64,000 nucleotides of DNA, taken from assembly GCA_024036415.1 (NCBI GenBank), contig JAMWET010004066.1:449501-513500 (forward strand), given 5' to 3'. Positions 33,186 through 44,340 of the stretch are shown here, piece by piece (position 1 is the first letter of the stretch; the number at the start of each line of letters is the position of its first letter). Below the pieces are notes generated by a model. It had not been told where the DNA came from. It searched no databases and was given only the letters and a program-made list of their open reading frames with translations. The position numbers and the translations under genes are program-made. The DNA is from Prochilodus magdalenae (lineage: Eukaryota > Chordata > Actinopteri > Characiformes > Prochilodontidae).

Positions 33186-34534
33186 CGTTGTTGAAACACA
33201 CAAGAATTCAAAAGTCATCCAAATCCTTCACGGAAGCATGTCCTCTCAACTGCCATAGAGTTTCCGATGAGGCTTAGGACACAGTATTACTTACTGTGAG
33301 CCAAAATCAAGCAAAATCAAATGTGTAGCTAAAAGCAATGGGCGGTATTCACAGAAAAGATTGGGATGCCTGTTAGCATATAGTGTTAGTTAGCAATGTT
33401 AGCTCCACGGCTCAAGCACCAATTAAACGATGCAAGCAAGATAAGCCATGCTGTCTCACTCCACAGCTCACTGAAGTCTTGCTAATCCGACAGTACACTG
33501 TTCTACCTTCTTCCCTGTTACCCTGATAAACGACGTAGCATTCCACCAAATGGTCTACAAGATGCAATACCGTCATATTGATGCCGCTTACACTGTCTGG
33601 CCCGCATGGACCCTCGAACGCATTGCTATTCTTGCTGTTTTGAACCGTAGTTCTAATTATAGCACTGCTGTTAGCGGTCAATCCCTAAAGTAAACATGCT
33701 CAGGTAACGTAGCAATGCTTCTGAGGATTAATTAGCATCTCTTTGTTTCTCCCTAGCTATAGTTTGATAAAGTTTCCCTGATCTGGCGTCCATTGTTCCT
33801 TATGGAGACTCTGTCTGTGAATGTCCTTCAGGAGAAGTAGGGGAAGGGGTGAGCGTCTGAAGCGTCTGTCGAAAGACAACAAGTTCACTCTTCTGCTGTC
33901 TATTTTCAAAGGACTGTATAATGAAAATCAATGGGACTGCTTCTTGTTTTGCTAGCTTGGAGGGATTGCATTGCACAACGGAATTCCCAGGATCCCATTG
34001 AGAAGAAATGTTGCATCTCCCTGGTTCAATTCTCCGTGCTATGAGCCGGTCTGCGTTTTCCATAATTGCATTTTCCACCTTAATTCACATTAGGCTGCCA
34101 GGTGGAGGCCTTGTAATTCTGATGAAAAGGCCTGTCACTGTTGCACTGAATACAAAGGAGACAGCTCATCAACACTGTAGTTTATTAATGTCACATTCAC
34201 ACACTCAGTCTAATTAGCTCGTGGAACCGATCCTGGCTTGCACTGTTCAGATTGAAGGGCTCAGTTTAGAGAAGGCGTACAAGTCTGGGAACTTACTGCA
34301 CACACCTTAGCGAGTTCCATTATGTCAGCTATTGTAATTAATACCATTTAGCCTTATGCCTGCTGTGTGCCAGCCAAGCATTTATGGTTACAGTCAGGGC
34401 CACACGCGGGCTGAGTAAGTCTAGTTCGCTTTTGTTGGCACTTTATTTGAAGGCTACCTACATAGTGACATCACAGCACACCGATAAGCACTGGGTGTTT
34501 GTGAACAGCTTATGTGAGCAATTGCGACATATAG
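33186..34534. other. Unannotated intron sequence
   Basis: No gene or repeat recognised. Confidence 0.4.
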
Positions 34535-35055
34535 TATATGGCCAAAAGTATGTGGACACCTGCCTATCGCACCTATCTCAGCTTCTTGCCCATCACGTCT
34601 TGCTCACCGTTGATTCACTCCAAAGGTGTTCAGTGGGGTCGAGGTCAGGACTCTTTGTAGGCCACTGGAGTACCTAAACACTAAACGTCTTCTTATAGAG
34701 CTCGTTTTGTCCTGGAACTGTCATGCAGAAACAGGATTGGGCCTTCCCCAAAGTGTTCTCTGAAAGTCTTTATGTGCTTTACTCTTGGAACTCTAGGAAG
34801 CTTTCTCCTGACATAGAGCACACTCTGATTTGTCCATCAAGCTGCTGGATATGAAGCATGATACATCAATCCAGAGATCATGTTTCCACTGCTTCAGAGT
34901 CCAGGGATGGTGTGCTTTGCCCCACGCCATCCAACACTTGGCATTGCGCAAAGTGATCTGAAGCATTTATGCAGTTGCTTGGCCATAGAAATATATTCTT
35001 GAAGCTTCAGATGCACAATCTATGTGGTGGTGTTGCATCCAGATGCCGCTGTATA
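34535..35055 (-). pseudogene. Truncated Tc1-like transposon of another family
   Basis: Starts with TATGGCCAAAAGTATGTGGA, a terminus I know from a widespread fish Tc1-like family, preceded by TA. Downstream are degenerate pieces of the transposase gene on the minus strand: GTTCAGTGGGGTCGAGGTCA, GGGCCTTCCCCAAA, CATGTTTCCACTGC, and TTGGCATTGCGC. The gene has deletions and many stops, and the other end is missing: the sequence stops where the next element begins at 35056. Not functional. Confidence 0.8.
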
Positions 35056-35057
35056 TA

Positions 35058-35500
35058 CAGCTCTGGAAAAATCGAGAGACCACCTCATAGTGCTCAGTTT
35101 CTCTAGTTTTACAGTTTCTGGGTTTGTGTTTGACCAAAACGAGCAGCTCTGTTCTATTCTCTACACTACTGCAAACATGTCTCCCAAATTGTCGCTGTGC
35201 ATTTCAGCCCACCCACCCAGTCTTTCCGTAGGTCACTTGTGGTCATCTTACGGTGGTTAAGGGACATTGGAATGAGGTGGTGCTCATCACGGTCAGTAGA
35301 GAGGGGGTTTGACCCTCTGCCAGTCTGTAGCAGTGTTGTCCTGTGTGTTTGCTGCTTGACCTTGTTCTTATGAACCAGACGCTCACTGTATCTGCCAGTA
35401 AAGCTAGAACCCAACCTTCTGTACCCAAGTACCTGCTGTACATGTGGAGGTGCTGATTTAGGAGGAACTGGAGTGGGCTCTTATTAATTTCCAGAGCTGT
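35058..35500. mobile_element. Tc1/mariner-type MITE with CAGCTCTGGAAA ends
   Basis: The left end CAGCTCTGGAAAAATCGAGA (then GACCAC) and the right end (read back CAGCTCTGGAAATTAATAAG, then AGCCCAC) form inverted repeats of about 27 bases. TA lies at 35056-35057 and 35501-35502. The 443-base interior has no transposase. This terminus is common in fish genomes. It directly abuts the truncated Tc1-like element on its left. Confidence 0.88.
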
Positions 35501-35573
35501 ATATCATGTTGATGATAACAGCATTATAAATAATCCAAATACTTGAGTCGAAAGATCCTCAATGCAGTATCAA

Positions 35574-35600
35574 TTAGATAGATAGATAGATAGATAGATT
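35574..35600. repeat. GATA microsatellite
   Basis: About six TAGA units. Confidence 0.95.
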
Positions 35601-37432
35601 GTTGCTTTTAATTGAATACTCAGTGCATACAGCCTGCAAACACTTTCCTTGGGAATCTTAAGGTAATAAAACAATAAGAGCTGTAAACCCATATCGTTGG
35701 GTTTCTAGGGGTCCTGTGGTCAGGGCTAACCAGGAGAGGTGTCAGTAATGAGTTTCAGCCACACTTGACAAGGCACTGGCTTCTTGGACTGAAATGCACC
35801 AATCATTATCACTGTGTGAGCTAGCCGTATGATTTTAGCTTAATGGCTTTCTGGATGGTAGGCTCCTTAATGGATCTGATACCACTCTGACACATATCAA
35901 AATTTACCAAATGCAATTATGTTCAAAAGGAGTTGAGTACATACTTGTGGGTATGTTCTTTTTATAAATTTATGAATCGCCTTAGGCATGCACTCTCATT
36001 TGTAGATCTATTTTGCATTGCAGGCTTGTTAACCCCTTCTCCGAAACCCCTTATTGTTCATATTTTAGAAAACGTACACAAGCATTTTCCCCTCATAGCA
36101 ACAGCAGTTTAACTGTAGAAGATTCTACTCTATGTTTTCTACAGTGCCCACCAATAATAATGCTCCACTTAGCTTAAGCTGTTAGCGCGTACGCCAACAG
36201 CTAGCCTCCATCCAGAACCAAACTGGACTGGCTGCGAGAAAAAAAAATAATAACGGCCGGAGTATTAAGTACTCTTATAGCATAATTAGCATAAAATATT
36301 TAAAGTAGGTTTCAGCAGCATCTAATCAGGCCACGAATGTCAAAATATGCCCCTCATCTAAGTCTAGCCTTTCATTAGCGCCTAGCGTCCACCCTCAACC
36401 CCCACCCCATCACCGCAGCCGTGGTTTGCTCCAGCATGTTGACTAGCATGTATGCTAGCTTGTGTGTAGTGCTCAATGCTCATGTGAATGAAACCAAGTA
36501 GGCAGAATCGCTTTTTATTGATATTACATTAGCACTGTTTGTATATGAAATGGCAGATATCGTAGCTTACCGATCCATTTCTGTTGAAAGCTCAAGGACA
36601 TACCTTCATGCATATATACAGACTATTCAATAGAACATGTGTAACAGCAATGAAACAGAAAAAAAGAGAGAGCACACAAAAATAAAGAAACACATAGTAA
36701 AAAAATGATGTCGTAAGTGAAGTTTGGGGGGGCAAGAGCCCAGTAGTTGTCTGAGGACGGACAGAAATGTTGGGGTTTGGACTTATTTGGCCAATGTTTA
36801 GGACACCATGCTGCATATACGTTTGCAGTAGTTAGATAAAAGGTAGTGACACGTTTACCACAGGGTGCAACAGTGGGGGCATTATGGTAGAAGACAGGGG
36901 TTCAGAATTCAGCAGTATATAAGAAGACCATGGTCATAAGTAGGCTGCGGGATGGAGCAAGATGGTGGACTGCCGGGAGGGTAAAGAGAACACACACTGT
37001 GTGGGGGTTCTACATGGATTCCCTGGGCGTTACACGTAGCGTGAACTTTTAATAAGAAGAAAAACTTTGTCCTTGTTATCCGCAGTTCACGCTCTCTAAT
37101 CAGATCCGTGATTCTCTGGAGTCGTAGAGCATGACCTGCCCTAATCAAAGGACAGTGATACAATGATAGTACAAAATGGCCTAATTCCACCGCTTAGACC
37201 TTCGGCAGTGTCTAATTCTTGCCTTGCTCAGCTGTAGCTCGTAGTTCAGAAACAGCAGATGCCCTGCAACGGCTCAATTAGGTTATACCTGCACTTGTTG
37301 GGCCTAATGATGCTGTGCCTACACTTATATAAGCAGCATGTTGGTCTCACTAATGGTTTCAGAACACCCCAGCACCCAAGTAATATTTTTTGGTGTGTGG
37401 TGTTCTCTGATGAACTGTCCATTTCCATAGAG
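35601..37432. other. Unannotated intron sequence
   Basis: No gene or transposon recognised. An A run lies at about 36240 and short A runs near 36660-36700. Confidence 0.4.
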
Positions 37433-37549
37433 GATCAGAATCAGAATCAGAATCTCTTCTAAATATTTCACCAAGTATGTTACACATACAAGGAATTTGT
37501 CTTGGTGAGAGCAAAACGTATGACAAGTAACCCTCTGGGATCAATAAAG

Positions 37550-37591
<42 letters not shown>

Positions 37592-38215
37592 ACAAAAACA
37601 AGTAACAAAAACACAGAACACAGATTATTTACAGTATTAAACTAAAGGAAAATTACACTAAACAATAAATAGGGTCGGGGATAAATTAAAAAAGTAAAAA
37701 AGTACTAAAGGTAATAAAGAGCTGAAGAAGCTGAGAGATGTGAAACAGATTTAGTTGAAAAATATTATATATAGAAAGTTACAGATGACCTGAATATTCA
37801 CAGAATGAGAACATCTGTACAGGTGTGCAAATAGTCATAGTGCAAATAGGCAGAGTGCAAGTAGCTGTTCAGTCCGGTTTGGTACAGTTCAGTTGTATGT
37901 TCTGAGGTTTACAGTGGGAGGTGTCCACTGTGGTTGAGGAGCGCTACAGCTCTGGGGAAGAAGCTGTTAGCATGTCGTGTTGTGCTGGTTTTGATGGACC
38001 GCAGTCTTCTACCAGAGGGGAGTGTCTAGAAGAGGAGGTGTTCAGGATGTGAGGGGTCAGATGTACTTTTGCCAGCACGCTTCCTCACCCTGCTGGTGTA
38101 GATCTGCTGAAGTGATGGCAGGTTACATCCAATGATCCTCTCTGCTGTCCTGATGATGCGCTGGAGTTTGGTTCTTTCTTGTGAGGTGGAGGAACCAAAC
38201 CAGATAGTTATGGAT
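37433..38215 (-). mobile_element. 5'-truncated L2-type LINE, copy 2
   Basis: Matches copy 1 (1886-2695) base for base over most of its length, from the ATTCTG-type tail (CAGAATCAGAATCAGAATCT on the plus strand) through the 3' UTR into the C-terminal part of ORF2. It stops at GATAGTTATGGA (38215), inside ORF2 about 390 bases further 3' than copy 1, so it is more strongly truncated. It carries a 60-base insertion at 37531-37590. Similarity of the two copies suggests fairly recent activity of the family. Confidence 0.88.
37531..37590 (+). mobile_element. 60-bp insertion: a bare LINE-type 3' tail
   Basis: CCCTCTGGGATCAATAAAGT followed by ten ATCT units interrupts copy 2 at a point where copy 1 is continuous (copy 1 reads ACAAGTGACAAAAACAAG). 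GGGATCAATAAAGT plus ATCT repeats is the standard 3' end of fish LINEs that prime on short tandem repeats. It lies in the opposite orientation to the L2 host. AA is present on both sides, too short to call a duplication. Confidence 0.8.
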
Positions 38216-38689
38216 GCCCATCAGTGACTAAGTATAGATGGGGAGGGGGGCACAGTACTCCCAGATTTCCGAACTGTAAGGCATAACAGCTTTTTGAACA
38301 TGGGCAAGCCCTGGTGACCCCTTGTTTCAATGTTGTACATGGTTGATTTCCGAACATTAAATCTATGGGCAGTAAAACGAGCCAGATCAATGCAAATACA
38401 GCACTGGAGCTGTAAGTTGATTCAGCATGGTGACAAATTGTGCACCTGGGCTACAGCCAGTGAGTGTTAGCCTAAAGTGCCTCTATATGGGCGCTATGCC
38501 TGGTGGACCAGCCAATCAGTGTATGTTACCTAATAAAAAGACACCTTAAAGTACTAAATGCATTTGCCGGAGGCATTATGTGTATGTAACAGGTTTGTGG
38601 GAGATGCAGTGAAGCGGTCTTGTCGAGCGCTAGCTGCCCTTAGTCACGCTAACCTAAATGTCTGATCCAGGGTTTTCTTTGCAACTAAC
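38216..38689. other. Unannotated intron sequence
   Basis: Nothing recognised. Confidence 0.4.
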
Positions 38690-39150
38690 TCTGTTTGACG
38701 TTTGTCAAAACAGGCTCGGAGGAGAGCGAGGGCCTGGTCCCAGCAAACATCTGAACGGAGCATCATAAAACTGCCTTGACATGTCCATAGGCGGTGCTGC
38801 TTTACTTCCTATTAGCTCAAATTAGCAGCATGTCTCCGAATGGCCTGAAGAGCAGGAAGGCTAATTGAGAGCGACAGAGGGAGTTTTGCTCATTTGCGGG
38901 GAACGAAATGAACTTTGGGGCGGACAAAGATGCGAGCGAGTTTGCTTTGAAGTTTGCTGAATTTTGACCCCGGATGAAGGTTAATTGAAGCACTGGAAAT
39001 CTTGCCGGTTAGCGGTCTGCCTCGATTCTTTTTGGCACGGCAAATTAGCTGCTCTGCTCTTTGGAGAGGGCTGAGAGGGTGGCTGGTGTGTGGAAGGAGC
39101 TTGCAGGGACTCCCGGCTAAATGGGCTCAAGTGTCCTCAAAGATGTATGA
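38690..39150. other. Candidate conserved non-coding stretch
   Basis: Complex sequence of balanced composition with repeated homeodomain-like words (GGCTAATTGAGAGCG, AGGTTAATTGAAGCAC, GCAAATTAGCTGC). Suggestive of an intronic enhancer, by texture only. Confidence 0.25.
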
Positions 39151-40328
39151 AACAACCTCTGACAAACATCTCCTGAAGTAATTTGAGAGTTTCGGGACTT
39201 AAGTGTTCACCCTACGCTTTTAGCCACAGAGGCTTCTCTGGAGGAGAGGGAAAGTGGAAGAAAATGGCTTGGACAAGTGGCAGCCTGAGGTTTAGACTGT
39301 TCATTGGTTCAGTTTGAACTGCCTACTTGGTGCATTTGTGCTATAATGGATCTATTTTAAAACACAAGGAGTGCTAGGACTTTGTTCATGACACAGAGTA
39401 ACTCCTTTCTATTCATATTTCTCCAACTCTGTGCACCTAAACGCCCTATGAAGTGCAAGCTCAGTCTGTATAAATTTGGTCTCTGCTGGCTTTTCCATTG
39501 CTAAGGCCTTCACCCATGCATATAACAGCACCTATTATCCTCCGCCTGCTCTCTTTTCTAGAAGAGAATTTGGTTTAGTTGCTGGTCAAACAAAGCCAAG
39601 CTTCAAACCCCAGTTTCAAAAATCACTGCAGCTCTGCAAATCCGCTTGTCAAACGTCTCTATCATGCCTGCGGGCCCGTTATGATTTTGACAGTTTGCAG
39701 TAAATGCTGAAGAAATGGAAAACAGTCTGGGACGGCAGGAATGGGATTATGCCAGTGACATTCACAGAACTGGGTCCCAAATTGCAGTTACACAACACAT
39801 TACCCAGTTAAATTCACACTTATTTATGCATAAGAAAAGTCTGCAGTTCACTCACGGCTAAGCGAGATGGACAGAATGCTGTATCGCACTGTGATTCTAT
39901 GAAGCTGCATTATAATTTCATCATATCTTTTAAAGACTGTAGGTATTTAAATTGGATGGATGAACCAGAACAGCTATGTTTAATGTTAGCACTGTGACTG
40001 TCCATTATGTTTGTAGTTGGTTCGCCATTTTGACAGTCAGTATAATAATCAGTTTTAGTTTAAAAAAGAAAAGGCTAAATATGAACGACTGAACAATAAC
40101 AAAGATATCCAATGACTTGGCCTTTATTAGGGGCTAAGCACCTGGATATGGCCCCGGGCTTTAGTACTGTTATGAATAGAACTCTATGGTCTGTGGTTGC
40201 TGTTGTTGCATAGAGCTGTAAGAGCAATTAGAAATGACAATATGTATATTGGCTTTTCCTTTTTTCTATTCATAACTTCACCCATCTAACCCATAGTATA
40301 ATATGTATATATAATGTGGATAGATTTA
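39151..40328. other. Unannotated intron sequence
   Basis: No gene or repeat recognised. Confidence 0.4.
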
Positions 40329-40975
40329 CACGATGGTTGGACAATGAAACTTAAACACCTGGTTTTTAGACCACAATCATTTATTAGTATGGATGTGTAG
40401 TAGGGCCTCCTTTATTGCGGCCAATTACAGCGTCAGTCGTTGGTCTTATGGGAATGACATATACAGAGTACCTGCAGCAGTGTCGACAGAGTGGAGTTTT
40501 AAGCCAATTCTTCTTGCAGGATAGTGGCGCAGTGTCACTAACGTGATGCTGTGTGGAGGTACTCGTCCTTCTCTACGGTGTGTGATGCTGACCTATTACG
40601 CCTCTGGATACGCCGTGGGCTCTTGATACATCACAAAGACATTCTACTGTCCATTGGTCTTGTCACAGATGCTGCCAGACCAAGACTTTATGCACCCCAA
40701 CAGTTTGTCCTCTTTTGAACCTCTGGTATGTCCCATAATGCTGTGTGTTGCATTGGGCAGTATTCCTTGACGCAGTACTTTCGAGGCAACTTATGCTTCT
40801 TACCTGCTAACTGAACCTTCACACCTCTGGCTCTTACTGTGGTACATTAATTGTGCAATTTAATGAAGACTGGGCCACCAGGCTCGTCGGCATTTTAGCC
40901 ATCATCGAGACGCCTGCTCATACACACTAACAATGGACTAGGTGCCTTTCAGGGTTTCAGCATTGTCCAACCCCG
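40329..40975 (-). mobile_element. Internally deleted Tc1-like transposon
   Basis: The left end (TACACGATGGTTGGACAATG) and the right end (CATTGTCCAACCCCGTA) are inverted copies of the terminus at 1-73, flanked by TA at 40327-40328 and 40976-40977. Left interior corresponds to the C-terminal part of a minus-strand transposase (GTAGGGCCTCCTTTATTGCG on the plus strand). Right interior corresponds to its N-terminal part (GTCCTCTTTTGAACCTCTGG). The junction near 40550-40570 skips the catalytic middle. About 650 bases against roughly 1.6 kb for a full Tc1 element. Confidence 0.88.
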
Positions 40976-43149
40976 TATGTACATATCAAAAAAAAAAACA
41001 TCCATGTATCGACACAATAAATTAATAAATTATTATATATATCTTGGGGTGACTGATGTAGGACTGAGGAACAGGGATTCATGGGTGGGCTTGTGATCTG
41101 TGAAGACTTGGTCAATGAAGGGTGAAGGTGAAGAAGTGAATTTATTCATTTAAAAAAAATAGAAAAGTCTGAAAAATGTGTCTGAAAAAAGTTCTATTGA
41201 AAATCATTTTAAATACTGAATTACTTTAATGTTACTGGCACATGGACTTCCTGGTTCATCATTACCTCTCCTACAGCTTGATCTGGACTCCTGCTGTATT
41301 CGTGTGCCTGTCTGAGATGTTTACCCTGTTTCCTTGTTCCTGGTGTCTCTGTTTGTTTCTATTTCTTGTGGTGTTTTGACATTAGGTTTTCTGGTTTTGA
41401 CAGCTACCACATCAGGCTTTCACCACCTGTGATACATGACTATTCCTGCTCGGTGTGCATAAAAGCTGTGTATTGACAGGGATGAAACCTGGCAATACTG
41501 CATAACATTTACATATCATAGTTCATTATTACACAGGGATTATGATTTAGTATATTTCAGTATATTGTGACTCAGGAGGCAAGGCAATATAATCCAGTTA
41601 TTATTTAGGCGAACACACCACCATATGGCTAGGTGTGCTAATGCTAATGTTAGCATTGTGCCCTTATGCCACTTGTTTACATGGGAGTAGAACAGTCTAA
41701 GGGCTGAAGATGATGCTGCTTAGCAGTCAGAGATTTAAACACCACCACCAGTCTAGACATTGTCCTATTACTTAGAAACCAATACTGAGTCACAAACCAT
41801 AGTATCCATATTTTCCACAGCCCCACATACGCCATGCCTGAACGCCTTCGTCACATGTGAGAGTAAGTTTGTTGTTTTTGCTTTTCTTCTCTGTGCAGTA
41901 CAAATATCAGAACATCAGACAAGTAGTACAACATCCAGGAACTCAGATTCGTGCTAAAAGGTTACAGATCGTGAACATAAGATGATATGATGATATTGCT
42001 CCTAAAATGGAGAATGCAGTATATCATAATAACATGATATACTGACAATAAGCGGACCATCTTTCAGTATTGAATTATACTGACAACTAACGACATTTGC
42101 ATATCAGCTCATGCCTCATCCTCCGCAGGTTCAGTATTGTGAAGGCCAATACCACGATAACAATAAACTCCGACCTGAGCCCCAGTATCCGCACTGTTAG
42201 CACACATATGGAACGAAAGAGGTGAAGATGGTGAAACTGAATTGAGCTATTCAAGCAATACCGTTGGCCGACTTGCTTTTTCTCATCCGCTGTGGGTATA
42301 TAACAAGCCCTCCTCTGTGGGGGGGCAAGACACGTTACAAGTGGGCTTGTGTAAGCACCGACACCATCAGCTGCTACGTTATGTATATGTGCAAATGCTT
42401 GTGCCAGGTCTTTAAATATGCTGGAGTTGCGCTTGTTGGCAGCATTGTATTGACTTGGTGAAGACGTTCCTGTTTGTGCTGTCCTAGAAGCCTGCGATGA
42501 TTAGACATGTGTTTGGTCAGTTAGGTGCCGACATGTGCGATGAGTGTATATAATGGTCAATCAGTGCTGCATGCGGGACAGATTTGTGGGAGCGATTTAT
42601 GGGCCTGTGCAGATAAAGTCTGCATGCTGTTATGGAATATGGAAATATCAGCCCTGTTTGCTAGTTTTTGTCTTCCTGGCCCCCCAGTAACAAATATGAA
42701 TTCTTCACTAGTTGAGCAGTAAAGCCCAGACGCAAAAACGTGCTCGTAGTTGTCAGCACAGCGTTACACTGCCGAGCGGGTCCCACGCTCACTGAACGCC
42801 CTTACTTAGATTCTAATAAACCGTGCCTGCGCATTATTCATGCTCCTGTTTTAAACATACATTACCAACGCTGTAAACCCTTGACTATCTATCCGCAGAG
42901 TGGCGGTATGGCCTGTCACGAGCTTACTGTTCAGGTACATCAACTTAATCGTCCAACTGTCAAGATAAAATTACGAGAGCACTGACGCACCCACATCTAC
43001 TGCTTTGACTTTCAGTGAGTCATGCTTTCATCATGCTGCTTTATGCCAAGCATTTGGATAATTCATTATTAATATACACTATGAACCAAGTCATGAATAA
43101 GTGATTTACCTCACCTCACGTATAGGCTATATACGCTAAGATAACAAAC
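40976..43149. other. Unannotated intron sequence
   Basis: An A run at about 40989. No gene or transposon recognised. Confidence 0.4.
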
Positions 43150-44340
43150 TGCATATGATGAGACCAAAGAGAGAGAGAGAGAGAAGGCCCCGTAGAAAAT
43201 AAGATACTGTTCGTATTTGAGGAGACAAGAGTGGATTGACGTACTACAAGACAGAGATCCCGAGAGGTAACCATAAAGATATAAATGACGAAGAGCAGTA
43301 TCGGCAGTAGAAGATCACCTTGTAGAGGAAAGCAGACGAAGAGAGAATGAGAGAGAGAATCTAGATGTCCTTATGCTCCGTGCCGCCAGAGTACGAGACT
43401 CTGTCTGAGACTCTGCTCAGAAGTCCTTACTGTGTTTACATGCAAGACTAGAGCCCCATTTTTGCGTACCAGCCCCTGCGTGAGGAACCTGAGACCTAAG
43501 AAGCTGCCGGAGTTATACAGACAATCAGTCAGACTGAACGGGTTAGATGAAGACATAGACGAGAGTAGAGAGGAAGACCTAGACAGTGATGAGACGATAT
43601 AGAGAGCAGCCCGAACACCCGAGAGCGACCGAGACACGATCCTAGTGACGAAGAAATAGCAGAGAGCAAGGTTTTTTAGGAAGAAACCTAGAGAGAAAGA
43701 AAGAGAAAGAAAAAGAGAGAGAGAGAGAGAAAGAGAGAGAAAGCAATGATGAAGATATACAGAGGAGCTAGCTAGTAGACAAAGCACAAGAACCCGCAAA
43801 TGACAGAGAGACTGTGAGAGTTAAATTGAGCGACAAGAATGCCCCAGAGATAGAAAAGAAGAGGAGGAAGAGAAAATGAAAATGATGGATGGACAGAGAG
43901 ATGTGACAGAAATAAAGAGAAGGATAATTGAAGAGAGAGAGAGATGTTGTACAGAGAAAGACAGCTGAGGAGACTGAGAAACAGAGAGAAAGTGAGAGAG
44001 AAGTTAGTGAAAGACATGGAGAGAAAGAAAGCGAGAGAGACAAAGATATGAGAGATATAAGAGAATTAAAGAAGGGAATAAAGAAGGTGGTGATAGAAAT
44101 ATATATTGGTTGTGAGTAAGAGATTCGAGAATGGAGAAAACTGAGCACGAGTAGAGAGCAAGACCAGTGGCAGATTAGTTCCTTAGTAGACTGAGCAGTC
44201 CGTAGGTATAACACTCGAGAGAGGGGGGGGGAGGAGAGAGGCAGATAAAGAGAGGGATCTGAGGGTATTGAGAGGCCGAGACAGACAGAGAGAGTGAGAA
44301 GTGGAGAAAGAGAGAGAGCAGGTCTATCTGTAGTTACAGC
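43150..44340. repeat. Purine-rich, degenerate GA region
   Basis: About 1.2 kb rich in GAGA, GAAA and AGAC words on the plus strand, with pure GA runs at 43166-43185, 43695-43745, 43930-43945 and 44215-44236. It also contains about 200 bases of more complex sequence (43380-43570). The minus-strand frames of 142 and 148 codons consist of S/L/F-rich low-complexity sequence. Weaker GA enrichment continues to about 44640. Confidence 0.8.
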
